Of a stretch of DNA of 64,000 bases, positions 36,853-45,797 are shown one piece after another. Source of the DNA: Microbacterium sp. AB (GTDB taxonomy: Bacteria > Actinomycetota > Actinomycetes > Actinomycetales > Microbacteriaceae); assembly GCF_032878875.1 (NCBI RefSeq), contig NZ_CP118157.1:2728001-2792000 (forward strand). The letters are read 5' to 3'. A program made the position numbers and the translations under genes. Under the pieces are notes generated by a model. The model was not told where the DNA came from and searched no databases. It saw nothing but the letters and a program-made list of their open reading frames with translations. The number at the start of each line of letters is the position of its first letter. Within the stretch, counting starts at the first letter, position 1.

Positions 36853-37120
36853 GCGACGGCGCACGGCATCCGCGCGTCAGCGCCGCCCGCCGCCAGTGAC
36901 AGTCCGTCTCTCGAGATTCATGAGTGCGGAAGTACCGCTCTCGCCGTTCAGAACCGCACTTCGGCACCAAAGACCGCCGCTCGCCATCCGTCATTGGTGC
37001 GGATGTCCGGGTATGACCCGGGAATGACCGCACTTGCGCACCACCTGAGCGCGGCGGACGCCGCGAGTCCCTGTGGATAACCTCCGACGCGCTTCACGGA
37101 TGAGCGCCAGGGTAGGTCCC
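36853..37120 (+). repeat. Repeat-rich region upstream of the nuclease-fold gene
   Basis: No gene before the start at 37121 is well supported. The region contains ACCGCACTTCGGCACC (36953-36968), a 14/16 match (37027-37042), weaker copies in the opposite direction (36996-37010 and 36924-36940), and a short perfect hairpin CCGGGT-atg-ACCCGG (37007-37021). A further 15/16 copy lies beyond the gene at 38171-38186. Confidence 0.65.
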
Positions 37121-38113
37121 ATGCGCACCCCACGCCCCGTCCCCGACAAGCTCGGCACCGTCTTCAGCATCGCGGAAGCGCGTGCCCACGGACTCTCCCG
37201 CAGCCGGATGCTGGCCGCCGATCTCGAGCGGCCGTTCCACGGCGTCAGAAAGCGGCGCGGCGTCGACGTCAACCCCGATCCCGCCGGTGTCGCGGGCCGC
37301 GAGCCCTTGCGAGAAGAGGTCGAACGCGTCGACGCGCTGCGGCGACTTCACGCCTACGCCACGGTGATGCCCGATCACGCATTCGCCGTCGGCCCGACAG
37401 CGGCGCTCCTCTGGGCCGCGCCGCTCCCGCTCGGGCACCACGACGTGCTGCACATCGGCGTCCTCCACCCGCGGACGCCGATCCGGCGCCCTGGCATCCG
37501 GGGCGTGCAGGTTCAGCCTCACCTCGCCTCGGTCGTCAGGGGCGAGACGTTCGCCGCCACAGACCCTGCCAGCACCTGGGCGTCGCTCGGCCCCCTCCTC
37601 GGCATGCCGGATCTCGTCGCGGTGGCCGACTTCTTCCTCCGGGTGCCACGCATCCCCGGCACCGCCCGGCTCGAACGCGCGCCGCTCGCCACACGTCAGG
37701 AGCTCGAGGACGCCCTCTCCGCAGGACGCAGACACGGCGCGGCCATGCTGCGGCAGGCGCTCGCCCTCGCCCGCACCGGCTCCGCGTCACGTCCCGAGAG
37801 CATCGTGCGGCTTCTCCTGATCGATGACGGTCTTCCCGAACCGGCCCTCGACAGCGACATCTTCGACCCGACGGGAGCCTTCGTCGCGTGCGGAGATCTC
37901 GTCTATCCGGAGTTCCGCGTGATCGTCGAGTACGAAGGCGACGGCCACCGCGAACGCAGGCAGTTCGAGCGCGACATCGAGCGCATCCAACGCCTCAGCG
38001 AGTGGGGATGGGCCGTCATCCGGCTGACGTCGCGGCACGTCTTCGCCACGCCCGACGAGTGCGTGAGACGCGTGCGCACCGCCCTGCGCCGTGCAGGGGC
38101 GCCGTTCGCGTGA
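37121..38113 (+). CDS. AbiEi-like / DUF559-type nuclease-fold protein
   Basis: The protein has 330 residues from the ATG at 37121. The N-terminus (LGTVFSIAEARAHGLSRSRM) looks like the winged-helix domain of AbiEi-type proteins. The C-terminus (about 235-330) has YPEFRVIVEYEGDGHRERRQFERDIERIQRLSEWGWAVIRLTS spread over 43 positions, a PD-(D/E)XK or Vsr-like DUF559 core with the Glu-Tyr-Glu-Gly-Asp-Gly-His signature. No partner gene is adjacent. It sits alone inside the polysaccharide locus and is bracketed by short repeats. Nuclease activity and any toxin-antitoxin or defence role are inference. An upstream GTG at 37073 is an alternative start. Confidence 0.65.
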   Translation: MRTPRPVPDKLGTVFSIAEARAHGLSRSRMLAADLERPFHGVRKRRGVDVNPDPAGVAGREPLREEVERVDALRRLHAYATVMPDHAFAVGPTAALLWAAPLPLGHHDVLHIGVLHPRTPIRRPGIRGVQVQPHLASVVRGETFAATDPASTWASLGPLLGMPDLVAVADFFLRVPRIPGTARLERAPLATRQELEDALSAGRRHGAAMLRQALALARTGSASRPESIVRLLLIDDGLPEPALDSDIFDPTGAFVACGDLVYPEFRVIVEYEGDGHRERRQFERDIERIQRLSEWGWAVIRLTSRHVFATPDECVRRVRTALRRAGAPFA

Positions 38114-38127
38114 CCGCAGGGGCTCGT

Positions 38128-38146
38128 CGCAGCGTTCATCGCTGCG
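38128..38146 (+). terminator. Small hairpin after the nuclease-fold gene
   Basis: Arms CGCAGCG and CGCTGCG around a 5-base loop, 14 bases past the stop, between converging genes. Confidence 0.35.
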
Positions 38147-38288
38147 AAGGTGCTGCCATCCGGGCTCGGTACCGCACTTCGGCGCCGACGTACGCACCCC
38201 GCGCAAGCTCGCCGGTGCCACAGCGCGTGCACCGACCCTGGCAGCCCCCTCGACGCACCACGCCGTCGAGCGGCCCGCGCCGAGCCCG

Positions 38289-39320
38289 CTACAGCGTCGC
38301 GGCGCCGTCGCGGCCCCACTCGCCGCGGATGAAGGCCGCGGCGACCTCGCGGTCGAACGTCTCGCGCTCGCGGCGGATCGCGGCGCGGTACGGCGCCTGC
38401 GCGGCGAGGGCGGCGGCAGGGTCGGCGAGCACGAGGTCGACAGCGCGCTTCGCGTTCGCGACGACGTCGGGCAGCACGGCGACCTTGTGCTCCCACGGCA
38501 GCGGCACGTCGACGTCGTTGGCTCCCGCGCCGCGCCGCGCGACGAGCACGACCGAGCCCATGAGCGCCGCCTCGCGGGGCATCCGGTCCTTGCCCGGATG
38601 CGTGCCGAGGTCGAGGTAGACGAGGGACGTCCGCAGTGCCTCGGCGACCTCCTCGCCCGTCATCCCGCGCAGGGGCAGCAGCTCGACGCCCGGCCACCGT
38701 CGGGAGAACTCGGCCATGATGCGCGACGACTTCGCCGGGTTGTACGTGATGCGCGGCAGGCGCCCCTCCGTCGACACCGAGGACGGCGCCTCGAGCGGCG
38801 TGTAGTCGGAGAGGATGGTGCCGACGCGGCCGAGATGCGCGAGCACGTGGTTCCACGCGTAGTGCGACTGCACGAGGTGCCCGGCGCGCTGCAAGACCTC
38901 GTCCTCCCCCGTGACGACGCCGCGGAGCAGCCGCTTGGCGTGACGCGCCCACAGCAGGGGAGGTCGCGACATCCGCGTCCGTTCGATCGGCAGGGTCGTG
39001 CGCTCCGCGCGCTCGATGACGAAGCGGGGCGCGTAGTCGATCGACAGCCACCAGACGAACGGCGAGGCGTGGGTCAGCCGGCGAAGCAGCAGTGCCTGCG
39101 TCTCCGGTACCACGACGGCGTTGCCCGGCGCGTCGACGACGGCCGGCGCCTCGGGGGCGTCGTAGGGGGCGTACCGCGCGGCGCGCGGGGCGCCCTCCGT
39201 GCCCGGGACCGGCACGAGACGCGCGTCCTGCCCCTGACGTCGCAGCGAGTCGACGAGCTGATGCAGCGCTTCCGGCCCGCCCGTGGCGAGACCGCGCGGG
39301 TAGTAGACGTAGGTGGTCAT
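38289..39320 (-). CDS. Putative glycosyltransferase of the polysaccharide locus
   Basis: The 343-residue protein starts MTTYVYYPRGLATGGPEALHQLVDSLRRQG, like the N-terminal Rossmann half of GT-B enzymes, and later has LVYLDLGTHPGKDRMPREAALMGSVVLVARRGAG, resembling a nucleotide-sugar binding region without the usual EX7E. The start overlaps the stop of the polymerase-like gene by four bases, so they are coupled. A transferase role fits the context, but sequence support is modest. Confidence 0.6.
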   Translation of the reverse strand: MTTYVYYPRGLATGGPEALHQLVDSLRRQGQDARLVPVPGTEGAPRAARYAPYDAPEAPAVVDAPGNAVVVPETQALLLRRLTHASPFVWWLSIDYAPRFVIERAERTTLPIERTRMSRPPLLWARHAKRLLRGVVTGEDEVLQRAGHLVQSHYAWNHVLAHLGRVGTILSDYTPLEAPSSVSTEGRLPRITYNPAKSSRIMAEFSRRWPGVELLPLRGMTGEEVAEALRTSLVYLDLGTHPGKDRMPREAALMGSVVLVARRGAGANDVDVPLPWEHKVAVLPDVVANAKRAVDLVLADPAAALAAQAPYRAAIRRERETFDREVAAAFIRGEWGRDGAATL

Positions 39321-40750
39321 GCGGCCTGACTGACGACGGCGGGCGGGGAATCGACCCTCTCATCCTGCCGCCTGCCGAGTCGTTCCGAGAACGCCACCGC
39401 CACGATGGCCCCGAAGAACGGCACGAGATGGTTGTCGCCGAGGAACGTCGTCGTGTCGAGCATCCCGTGCGTCAGCACCCACGAGACGCCCACGAAGACG
39501 ACGAGGAGCTCGAGCGATCCGCGCGAGAGGAGCCTGTCGTCGCGGTGGCGCCAGATGCGGCGGAGCACCGCGACGATGGGGCCGAGCGAGAGCGCGACGG
39601 TGAGGAGCAGCGCGACGAGACCCGCGTCCGCCCACGCCTGCGAGAAGAGGTTGTGCGGCGGGAACAGCTGGAGCCCGCGTCCGGGGAACGTCATCCGCCA
39701 TTCCTCGGCGATCGTGAGACGCCAGTTGCCGAAGCCGAGCCCCGTGAACCAGTGCTCCGGCACCTGCGCGAGGACGACGTCCCACAGCCGGCGGCGTTCG
39801 TCGAGGGTCCGGATGGTCTCGTCCAGCAGACGCGGGCGCACGGCCGCGATGAGGGCGATCCCGCCGACGGCGGCCGCGGCTCCGGCGACGCCCACGACGA
39901 GCGCGACGAGCGGCCTGCGCACCGCGACGAGGGCGAACACCGCCAGGAGCGGCAACGCCACCATCGCCACGATCGGGGTCTTCGACCCCGTGCCGAGCGT
40001 CGCGTCGAGGGAGACCGCCACGACGGCGAGGAAGAGCCAGAAGGTCCGCCGTCCCGGGCGCTGGAGCGCGGCCCAGGCATAGAGGCACGCGACGACGGCG
40101 AGGAAGAGCGACGCCGTGTTGGCGTTCAGGAACAGCCCCCCGGCCTTGAACACGTCGTTGACGTTCTCGGTGCTGCCGTCTGCAATGAGCTCGACGCCCG
40201 GCTCGGTGAGGATCCGCGCGATCGGCGAGGTGAGATACGCGTACTCGAGATCGGGGAAGAACCGGAAGAGGGACACGAGCAGCGCCTGCAGCAGCACGAA
40301 CGGCGAAGCGATCCTGAGCGCGCTGACCAGCCCCTGCGGGGACTCTCGGATGGTCTCGCGCGCGATGAGGAAGACGGCGACGAGCGCCTCCGTGAGCAGC
40401 ACCCCGTACGCGGCCGAGCCGAGCTTGTCGGCCCACAGCACCGAGACGGTCTGCCACACGGCGAGCACGATGAGCAGCCAGAGCCAGAGGTTGGCGCCGT
40501 CCCGACCGAACCTCCACGCCGCGCCGGGCAGCAGTGCGGCGATCGCGAGGAGGCCGAGGGAGGTGAACCCGAAGGGCCCGAAGAACTGCAGGACGCCGAG
40601 CACGAAGGCGACGCCGAGCAGCGTTCGCGCCGGCAGCCTGAAGGAGAGGAAGACGACGAAGGCCGCCCCGACGAGGGCGGCCGCGAGGATGAGCACGATC
40701 TCGAGAGGCGTACGCGAGTCGAGGAACGACGGCTCCGCCACGAGGATCAC
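39317..40750 (-). CDS. O-antigen polymerase/ligase-like membrane protein (Wzy/WaaL type)
   Basis: The 477-residue protein is almost wholly membrane segments (about 12), with a large outer loop around residues 315-375 containing EHWFTGLGFGNWRLTIAEEW and LQLFPPHNLFSQAWADAGLVALLL. The HNxFxQxxxxxGxxG pattern is typical of the O-antigen ligase/polymerase family (PF04932). It starts at GTG 40750 behind GGGAG. It would polymerise repeat units or transfer the chain to its acceptor. Confidence 0.85.
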   Translation of the reverse strand: MILVAEPSFLDSRTPLEIVLILAAALVGAAFVVFLSFRLPARTLLGVAFVLGVLQFFGPFGFTSLGLLAIAALLPGAAWRFGRDGANLWLWLLIVLAVWQTVSVLWADKLGSAAYGVLLTEALVAVFLIARETIRESPQGLVSALRIASPFVLLQALLVSLFRFFPDLEYAYLTSPIARILTEPGVELIADGSTENVNDVFKAGGLFLNANTASLFLAVVACLYAWAALQRPGRRTFWLFLAVVAVSLDATLGTGSKTPIVAMVALPLLAVFALVAVRRPLVALVVGVAGAAAAVGGIALIAAVRPRLLDETIRTLDERRRLWDVVLAQVPEHWFTGLGFGNWRLTIAEEWRMTFPGRGLQLFPPHNLFSQAWADAGLVALLLTVALSLGPIVAVLRRIWRHRDDRLLSRGSLELLVVFVGVSWVLTHGMLDTTTFLGDNHLVPFFGAIVAVAFSERLGRRQDERVDSPPAVVSQAA

Positions 40751-41010
40751 GAGTCACTCCCAGGGTCGTCGGGCTTCGTCTCGGAGGACCTCGGTCGTCG
40801 GGTCGTCTCGGGTCCTCCGGGATCTAGGCTAACCCGGGTGCCGGGCGCGCCGCGGAACCGACTGCCCGGGGATCCGGCCGGCCGGCGCTCGTCATCCGGC
40901 GCCGGGGAGTCCGGACCGGCGACGCGCGCCGGGCGTGGCGGGCCCGCGAGCGACTCGGCCGGGCGCCATCGCGGTCCACGCCGCCGGCACGCGGCCGACG
41001 ACGCGAGTCC

Positions 41011-41967
41011 TCAGGCGAGCGACGCGATCGTCTCGTCGATCGACCGTGCCGTCGCGTCCCAGTCGTACCCGGCGGCCGGCGGCTCGACGCGCCGCGGCCG
41101 CGACAGGGCCGACCGGATGGCCTCCGCCCACGCATCCGCGTCCCGCGCGTCGGCGACCGCCGTGCCGCGGCCGTCCGCCGTCTCGGCCACGGCCGCGCAG
41201 CCGCGCCAATACAGCACGGGCGTCCCGGTCATGATGCTCTCGAGCGCCGGCAGCCCGAAGCCCTCGAGCATCGAGGGCATGAGCGTCGCGCTCGCTCCGC
41301 GGTACTGGCGTGCGAGCGCGTCGTCGTCGAGCCCGGCGAGCAGCTCGACGCGGTCGCCGAGACCGCGCGCCGCGGCCATCCCCCGCGCCTCGTCGCGCTC
41401 GCGGGCGGGCAGGAGCATCCGCAGGCGCGCATCCGGCACGAGGGCGAGCGCGTCGAGCACGACGGGGACGTTCTTGTGCGCGCGCAGGTTGCCGACGTAC
41501 AGGAGGTACGGATCCGCCGACGACGCCGGCTCCGCATCCGCGCGGAAGGCGTCCGAGCATCCGATTCCGGCGTTCACGACGCGCACGGCGTCGTCTCCGA
41601 GCCACTCCTCGACGATCGCCTTCGACGTCTGCGACACCGTGAGGACCACGCCCGTGCGTCGCACGACCGGCCGCACGGCGAGCGCGTAGTACGCGAGGTA
41701 TTTCGCGCGCCCCGGCCACGGCGCCTGCAGCTGGATGAGATCGTGCAGCGTCAGCAGCTGCCGTCGCGCGCGGACGAACGCGTTGTACCCGGGGCTGTAG
41801 ACGAGGCCCCTCGTCGGCAGGGCGCGCAGCGCGTCGAGGGGCGCGAGATGGTCGCCGTCGAGGCCGAGGGACGTCCACGGCGTGCGCAGCCGCGGCAGCA
41901 CCTCGCGCGAGTAGCGCTGGATGCCGGCCACGCCGTCCCATCGTGTGTCGACCGCGACCTGATCCAT
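41011..41967 (-). CDS. Family 4 (GT-B) glycosyltransferase
   Basis: The 318-residue protein has the N-terminal VAVDTRWDGVAGIQRYSREVLPRL, LTLHDLIQLQAPW, and the C-terminal donor site YLLYVGNLRAHKNVPVVLDAL and MPSMLEGFGLPALESIMTGTPVLYW, where the EX7E motif (EGFGLPALE) is complete. The ATG at 41967 is chosen because a GAGAAT -10-like box ends seven bases before it and no ribosome site is visible. It lies 23 bases after the acyltransferase stop. Confidence 0.9.
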   Translation of the reverse strand: MDQVAVDTRWDGVAGIQRYSREVLPRLRTPWTSLGLDGDHLAPLDALRALPTRGLVYSPGYNAFVRARRQLLTLHDLIQLQAPWPGRAKYLAYYALAVRPVVRRTGVVLTVSQTSKAIVEEWLGDDAVRVVNAGIGCSDAFRADAEPASSADPYLLYVGNLRAHKNVPVVLDALALVPDARLRMLLPARERDEARGMAAARGLGDRVELLAGLDDDALARQYRGASATLMPSMLEGFGLPALESIMTGTPVLYWRGCAAVAETADGRGTAVADARDADAWAEAIRSALSRPRRVEPPAAGYDWDATARSIDETIASLA

Positions 41968-41990
41968 GCCGTCTATTCTCTCGTGAATGC

Positions 41991-43055
41991 TCAGGCACGC
42001 TCGCGCAGCAACGCCCGGCGGAGGGGACGAGGCAGCTCGAAGACCACCCGTGCCGGCGTGCGCATCACGAGCTCGTGCAGGGCGATGCTGACGACGGCGA
42101 TCGCGATCGTGACGAGCAGGGGCGCGAGGCTCCGGACGACCGTGCGGTCGATGACGAGGCTCCAGTGCGGGATGTACGACAGCGCCTCGAGCAGGATGCC
42201 GTGCAGCACGTAGACGGGAAGGGTGCGTCGTCCGACCCAGGCGAGGGCCGCGCCCACGGGACGCGCCTGGCACACGACGGCGGTCACGCAGAGCAGGAGG
42301 ACGGCGGATGCGGCGTCCCGCGGAACCGACAGGACGGCCTCGACGTGGGGGTCGCCGCCTCCGCCGAGGATGACGAGGCCGGTTGTGAGGGAGATCGCGA
42401 GGGCCCCGACGATGAGCGGCAAGTGCCGGGCGCCGACGCGGTCGCGCAGCCAGGACGAGCCGTAGACGCCGATCGCGAAGAACAGCGCGTAGCGCAGCAC
42501 GTTGCGGTACTGATCGTTGTCGTCGAGCACGGGGACGTAGTGGCTGCAGACCGAGACGACGGCGAGCACGACGAGCACGAGCGCCGGGTCGACGCGGCGC
42601 AGGGTCGTCAGCAGGGCCGTCCAGACGGCGAGCGCGAAGACGTACCAGAGCAGCGTGCGCGGGACGACGAGCTGGTTGAGGTACGCATCCCAGCGGACGC
42701 CGTCGCCCGTTCCGATGGGGCCCGTCCAGACGTACGACCCGACGAGGCCGGCGAAGAGCGCGAACGCCAGGAGCCACACCGCATAGAGCCAGTACGACGA
42801 CGCGACAGAGGCGCGCACGGACCGGTCCGTCCATCCGGCCCGGATGCGGCGGGCGAGGAGGAGCCCGCTGAGCATCGCGAGGCCGGGGATGCGGAACGGC
42901 GTCATCGCGTCGATGAACCAGGTCCAGAAGCCGGTCGAGGATCCGGGCGCGAGATGGCCCAGATACGCCGACAGCGTCGTGTGCATGAGCACGACCGCCA
43001 GCACGCAGACCCCACGGGCCGCGTCGATCCACACGATGCGATCGGTCGTGGCCAT
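41991..43055 (-). CDS. Membrane acyltransferase (acyltransferase-3 family)
   Basis: The 354-residue protein has about ten membrane segments. IVWIDAARGVCVLAVVLMHT contains the acyltransferase-3 pattern with His near residue 26, and RTLPVYVLHGILLE carries the late family motif. It likely O-acetylates or otherwise acylates the surface polysaccharide. A -10 box TAGGAT (43063-43068) lies seven bases before the ATG at 43055, with no Shine-Dalgarno, so the mRNA is probably leaderless. It heads the minus-strand glycosyltransferase group. Confidence 0.85.
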   Translation of the reverse strand: MATTDRIVWIDAARGVCVLAVVLMHTTLSAYLGHLAPGSSTGFWTWFIDAMTPFRIPGLAMLSGLLLARRIRAGWTDRSVRASVASSYWLYAVWLLAFALFAGLVGSYVWTGPIGTGDGVRWDAYLNQLVVPRTLLWYVFALAVWTALLTTLRRVDPALVLVVLAVVSVCSHYVPVLDDNDQYRNVLRYALFFAIGVYGSSWLRDRVGARHLPLIVGALAISLTTGLVILGGGGDPHVEAVLSVPRDAASAVLLLCVTAVVCQARPVGAALAWVGRRTLPVYVLHGILLEALSYIPHWSLVIDRTVVRSLAPLLVTIAIAVVSIALHELVMRTPARVVFELPRPLRRALLRERA

Positions 43056-43062
43056 GCGTCCG

Positions 43063-43068
43063 ATCCTA
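43063..43068 (-). promoter_or_regulatory. -10 box of a leaderless acyltransferase promoter
   Basis: TAGGAT ends seven bases before the ATG. The surrounding CGCATAGGATCG recurs exactly in the promoter region of the glycosyltransferase at 59522-60619. Confidence 0.5.
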
Positions 43069-43293
43069 TGCGCACCCCTCTCGGGCGCATGCTCGGGCAC
43101 CTCGCTCGTCGCCCTCATGCGGATGCGGGAACCACTCGATCGGGCACATTCATGGCGGCTGAAGGTCACCCTGACTACCCGAACAGGTGGCCGAACGGGT
43201 ACGACTGGGCGGTTTGCCCCGCCGGATCCGCTATCTAACTTGGAGCGAACGACGAACGCCCGCGCCTGGGCGAGAAGGAGTTGTCTCCGCATC

Positions 43294-44844
43294 ATGATCT
43301 TCGATGCCTCTCTCCCCGAGAACCCGCTGCGACCACCGAACGACAGCCGCCTCCACCGGATCGCCGGCCCCAGCGCGCTGGTGATCTTCGGCGCGACGGG
43401 CGACCTCGCGCGGAAGAAGCTGATGCCCGCGGTGTACGACCTGGCCAATCGCGGGCTGCTGTCGCCCGGCTTCGCCCTGGTCGGGATGTCGAGGCGGGAC
43501 TGGGCCGGCGACGTCCCGTTCAGCGAGGTCGTGCGCGAGGCGGTGCAGGCGCATGCCCGCACGGAGTTCCGGGAGGAGACCTGGGAGCAGCTTCAGCGGG
43601 GCATCCGGTTCGTGGAAGGCGACTTCGACGACCCCGAGGCGTATGTGCGGCTGCGCGAGACGGTCGAGGCCTTGGACGACGAACGCGGCACGATGGGGAA
43701 CCACGCCTTCTACCTCTCCATCCCTCCCCGCGCATTCCCGGTGGTGGCGACGCAGCTGACCGAGTCGGGGCTGGTGTCCTCGCAGAGCGACGGCGACCGG
43801 TGGAGCCGTGTCGTGATCGAGAAGCCGTTCGGAAACGACCTGGCGTCGGCACGAGAGCTCAACGGCTCCCTCGAGGAGGCCTTCCCCGCGGATTCGATCT
43901 TCCGCATCGATCACTACCTCGGCAAGGAGACGGTGCAGAACATCCTCGCGCTGCGCTTCGCGAACGAGCTGTACGAGCCGATCTGGAACCGCGATCACAT
44001 CGACCACGTGCAGATCACGATGGCGGAGGACATCGGCGTGGCCGGGCGAGCCGGCTATTACGACGGCGTCGGCGCCGCCCGTGACGTCATCCAGAACCAT
44101 CTGCTGCAGCTCCTGGCGTTGACCGCCATGGAGGAGCCCATCAGCATGTCCGCCGAGCACCTCCGCGCGGAGAAGGAGAAGACCCTCGCCGCGGTGTCCT
44201 TGCCCGACGACCTCGCCACTGCGACCGCACGCGGACAGTACGGCGGCGGATGGCAGGGCGGGGAGCAGGTCACGGCGTTCCTGGACGAGGACGGGATGGA
44301 CCCGTCGTCCGCCACCGAGACGTACGCGGCCGTCAAGCTGAACATCGGCACACGGCGCTGGGCGGGGGTGCCGTTCTATCTGCGCACCGGGAAACGGCTC
44401 GGACGCCGCGTCACCGAGATCGCGGTGGTGTTCAGGCACGGTCCAGAGCACCTCTTCGCGCGCTCGCAGTCCTCTCGGCGGGGACAGAACGCGCTGGTCA
44501 TCCGAATCCAGCCGGACGAGGGCGTGACTCTCCGGTTCGGCTCCAAGGTGCCGGGCAACGGCACCCGGGTGCGCGACGTGACCATGGACTTCGGCTACGG
44601 ACACGCCTTCACCGAGGCCAGTCCAGAGGCCTACGAGCGCCTCATCCTCGACGTCCTTCTCGGAGACCCGCCGCTGTTCCCGCGCCACGAGGAAGTGGAG
44701 CTGTCGTGGCGGATCCTCGACCCGATCGAACAGTACTGGGCCGCCGCGGGCGCTCCCCTCGAACAGTACGAACCCGGTTCGTGGGGACCGCCATCCGCTG
44801 ACGCCCTTCTCGCCCGCGACGGCCGTGTCTGGAGACGCCCATGA
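43294..44844 (+). CDS. zwf: Glucose-6-phosphate 1-dehydrogenase
   Basis: Zwf oxidises glucose 6-phosphate and makes NADPH at the entry of the pentose phosphate pathway. The 516-residue enzyme has the dinucleotide site FGATGDLARKKL (residues 32-43), EKPFG with Lys177, and the catalytic RIDHYLGKETVQN with His207. Length is normal. The ATG at 43294 follows GAAGGAG by 13 bases, slightly long. A TATCTA box near 43232 may be its -10. The stop overlaps opcA by four bases. Confidence 0.98.
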   Translation: MIFDASLPENPLRPPNDSRLHRIAGPSALVIFGATGDLARKKLMPAVYDLANRGLLSPGFALVGMSRRDWAGDVPFSEVVREAVQAHARTEFREETWEQLQRGIRFVEGDFDDPEAYVRLRETVEALDDERGTMGNHAFYLSIPPRAFPVVATQLTESGLVSSQSDGDRWSRVVIEKPFGNDLASARELNGSLEEAFPADSIFRIDHYLGKETVQNILALRFANELYEPIWNRDHIDHVQITMAEDIGVAGRAGYYDGVGAARDVIQNHLLQLLALTAMEEPISMSAEHLRAEKEKTLAAVSLPDDLATATARGQYGGGWQGGEQVTAFLDEDGMDPSSATETYAAVKLNIGTRRWAGVPFYLRTGKRLGRRVTEIAVVFRHGPEHLFARSQSSRRGQNALVIRIQPDEGVTLRFGSKVPGNGTRVRDVTMDFGYGHAFTEASPEAYERLILDVLLGDPPLFPRHEEVELSWRILDPIEQYWAAAGAPLEQYEPGSWGPPSADALLARDGRVWRRP

Positions 44845-45797
44845 TCATCACCCTCGACCACACCACGACCGGAGAGGTCGCCCGTCGGCTCGTCCGGACC
44901 CGCGAAGAAGGGGGCGCGCCGGGCCTCGCGCACGTGCTCACCCTGATCGTCTCCCTTCCATCCCGAGTGGACGAGGACATCGTCGACACGGCCAACGTCG
45001 TGTCCTATGAGCACCCGATGCGCGTCATCGTTGTCGTCACGGACCCCGACGGAGACGCACGCCTCGACGCCGAGATCCGCGTCGGAGGCGACGCCGGGGC
45101 CAGCGAGGTCGTCATCCTGCGCGCATACGGCGACGCCACGGAAAACGAGATCAGCCTCGTCACCGGGCTGCTGCTGCCGGACGCCCCGGTCGTGACGTGG
45201 TGGCCCCACGACGCGCCCAGCGCCCCGGCGCAGGCACCGCTGGGTCGCATCGCTCAACGGCGCATCACCCATTCGCTCACCTCCGCGCCGATCGAGCGCT
45301 ATGCCTACACCCCGGGCGACACCGACCTGGCCTGGGCGAGACTCACACGGTGGCGGGACCAGCTCGCCGCGATACTCGACCAGAGGCCGGGCCACGCCGT
45401 CACGGCCGTCGAGGTGACGGGCGACCCCGAGGGCTCGTCCTCGAATCTCCTGACCGCCTGGCTCGGCGCGGCGCTGGCGGCGCCCGCCCACCTCGTCGAG
45501 CACGATGCGCAGCACGAGCGCATCGACGACGACGGGGTGCACTCGGTACGGCTGCGGCACGCCGACGGCGACATCGTCCTGGCCCGGACCTCGGATCGCT
45601 TCGCCGATCTGTCCTGGCCGGGCCGACGCACGCAGCGTCTGCTCCTGCCGTCGGCCTCGCTGCGCGACAAGCTCTCCGAGGAGCTGCGTCAGCTGGATCC
45701 CGACGATGTCTTCGGCTCCGCCCTCGGCGCCTTCCAGGCGGCGCGTCCGGGCGCCGCCGTTTCCCTGCCCACCCCTCCGGAAGATGACGATGTCTGA
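44841..45797 (+). CDS. opcA: Glucose-6-phosphate dehydrogenase assembly protein OpcA
   Basis: OpcA is needed for assembly or redox activation of Zwf in Cyanobacteria and Actinobacteria. The 318-residue protein has the conserved middle GDATENEISLVTGLLLPDAPVVTWWPHDAP spread over 30 positions and a C-terminal LSWPGRRTQRLLLPSASLRDKL. It overlaps zwf by four bases and gnd by eight, so all three are translated together. Confidence 0.95.
   Translation: MIITLDHTTTGEVARRLVRTREEGGAPGLAHVLTLIVSLPSRVDEDIVDTANVVSYEHPMRVIVVVTDPDGDARLDAEIRVGGDAGASEVVILRAYGDATENEISLVTGLLLPDAPVVTWWPHDAPSAPAQAPLGRIAQRRITHSLTSAPIERYAYTPGDTDLAWARLTRWRDQLAAILDQRPGHAVTAVEVTGDPEGSSSNLLTAWLGAALAAPAHLVEHDAQHERIDDDGVHSVRLRHADGDIVLARTSDRFADLSWPGRRTQRLLLPSASLRDKLSEELRQLDPDDVFGSALGAFQAARPGAAVSLPTPPEDDDV

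Noticed and set aside
25309..43055. Prophage or insertion sequence in the polysaccharide locus
   Set aside because: No integrase, transposase or phage structural gene is visible; only the lone nuclease-fold gene and short repeats look mobile.
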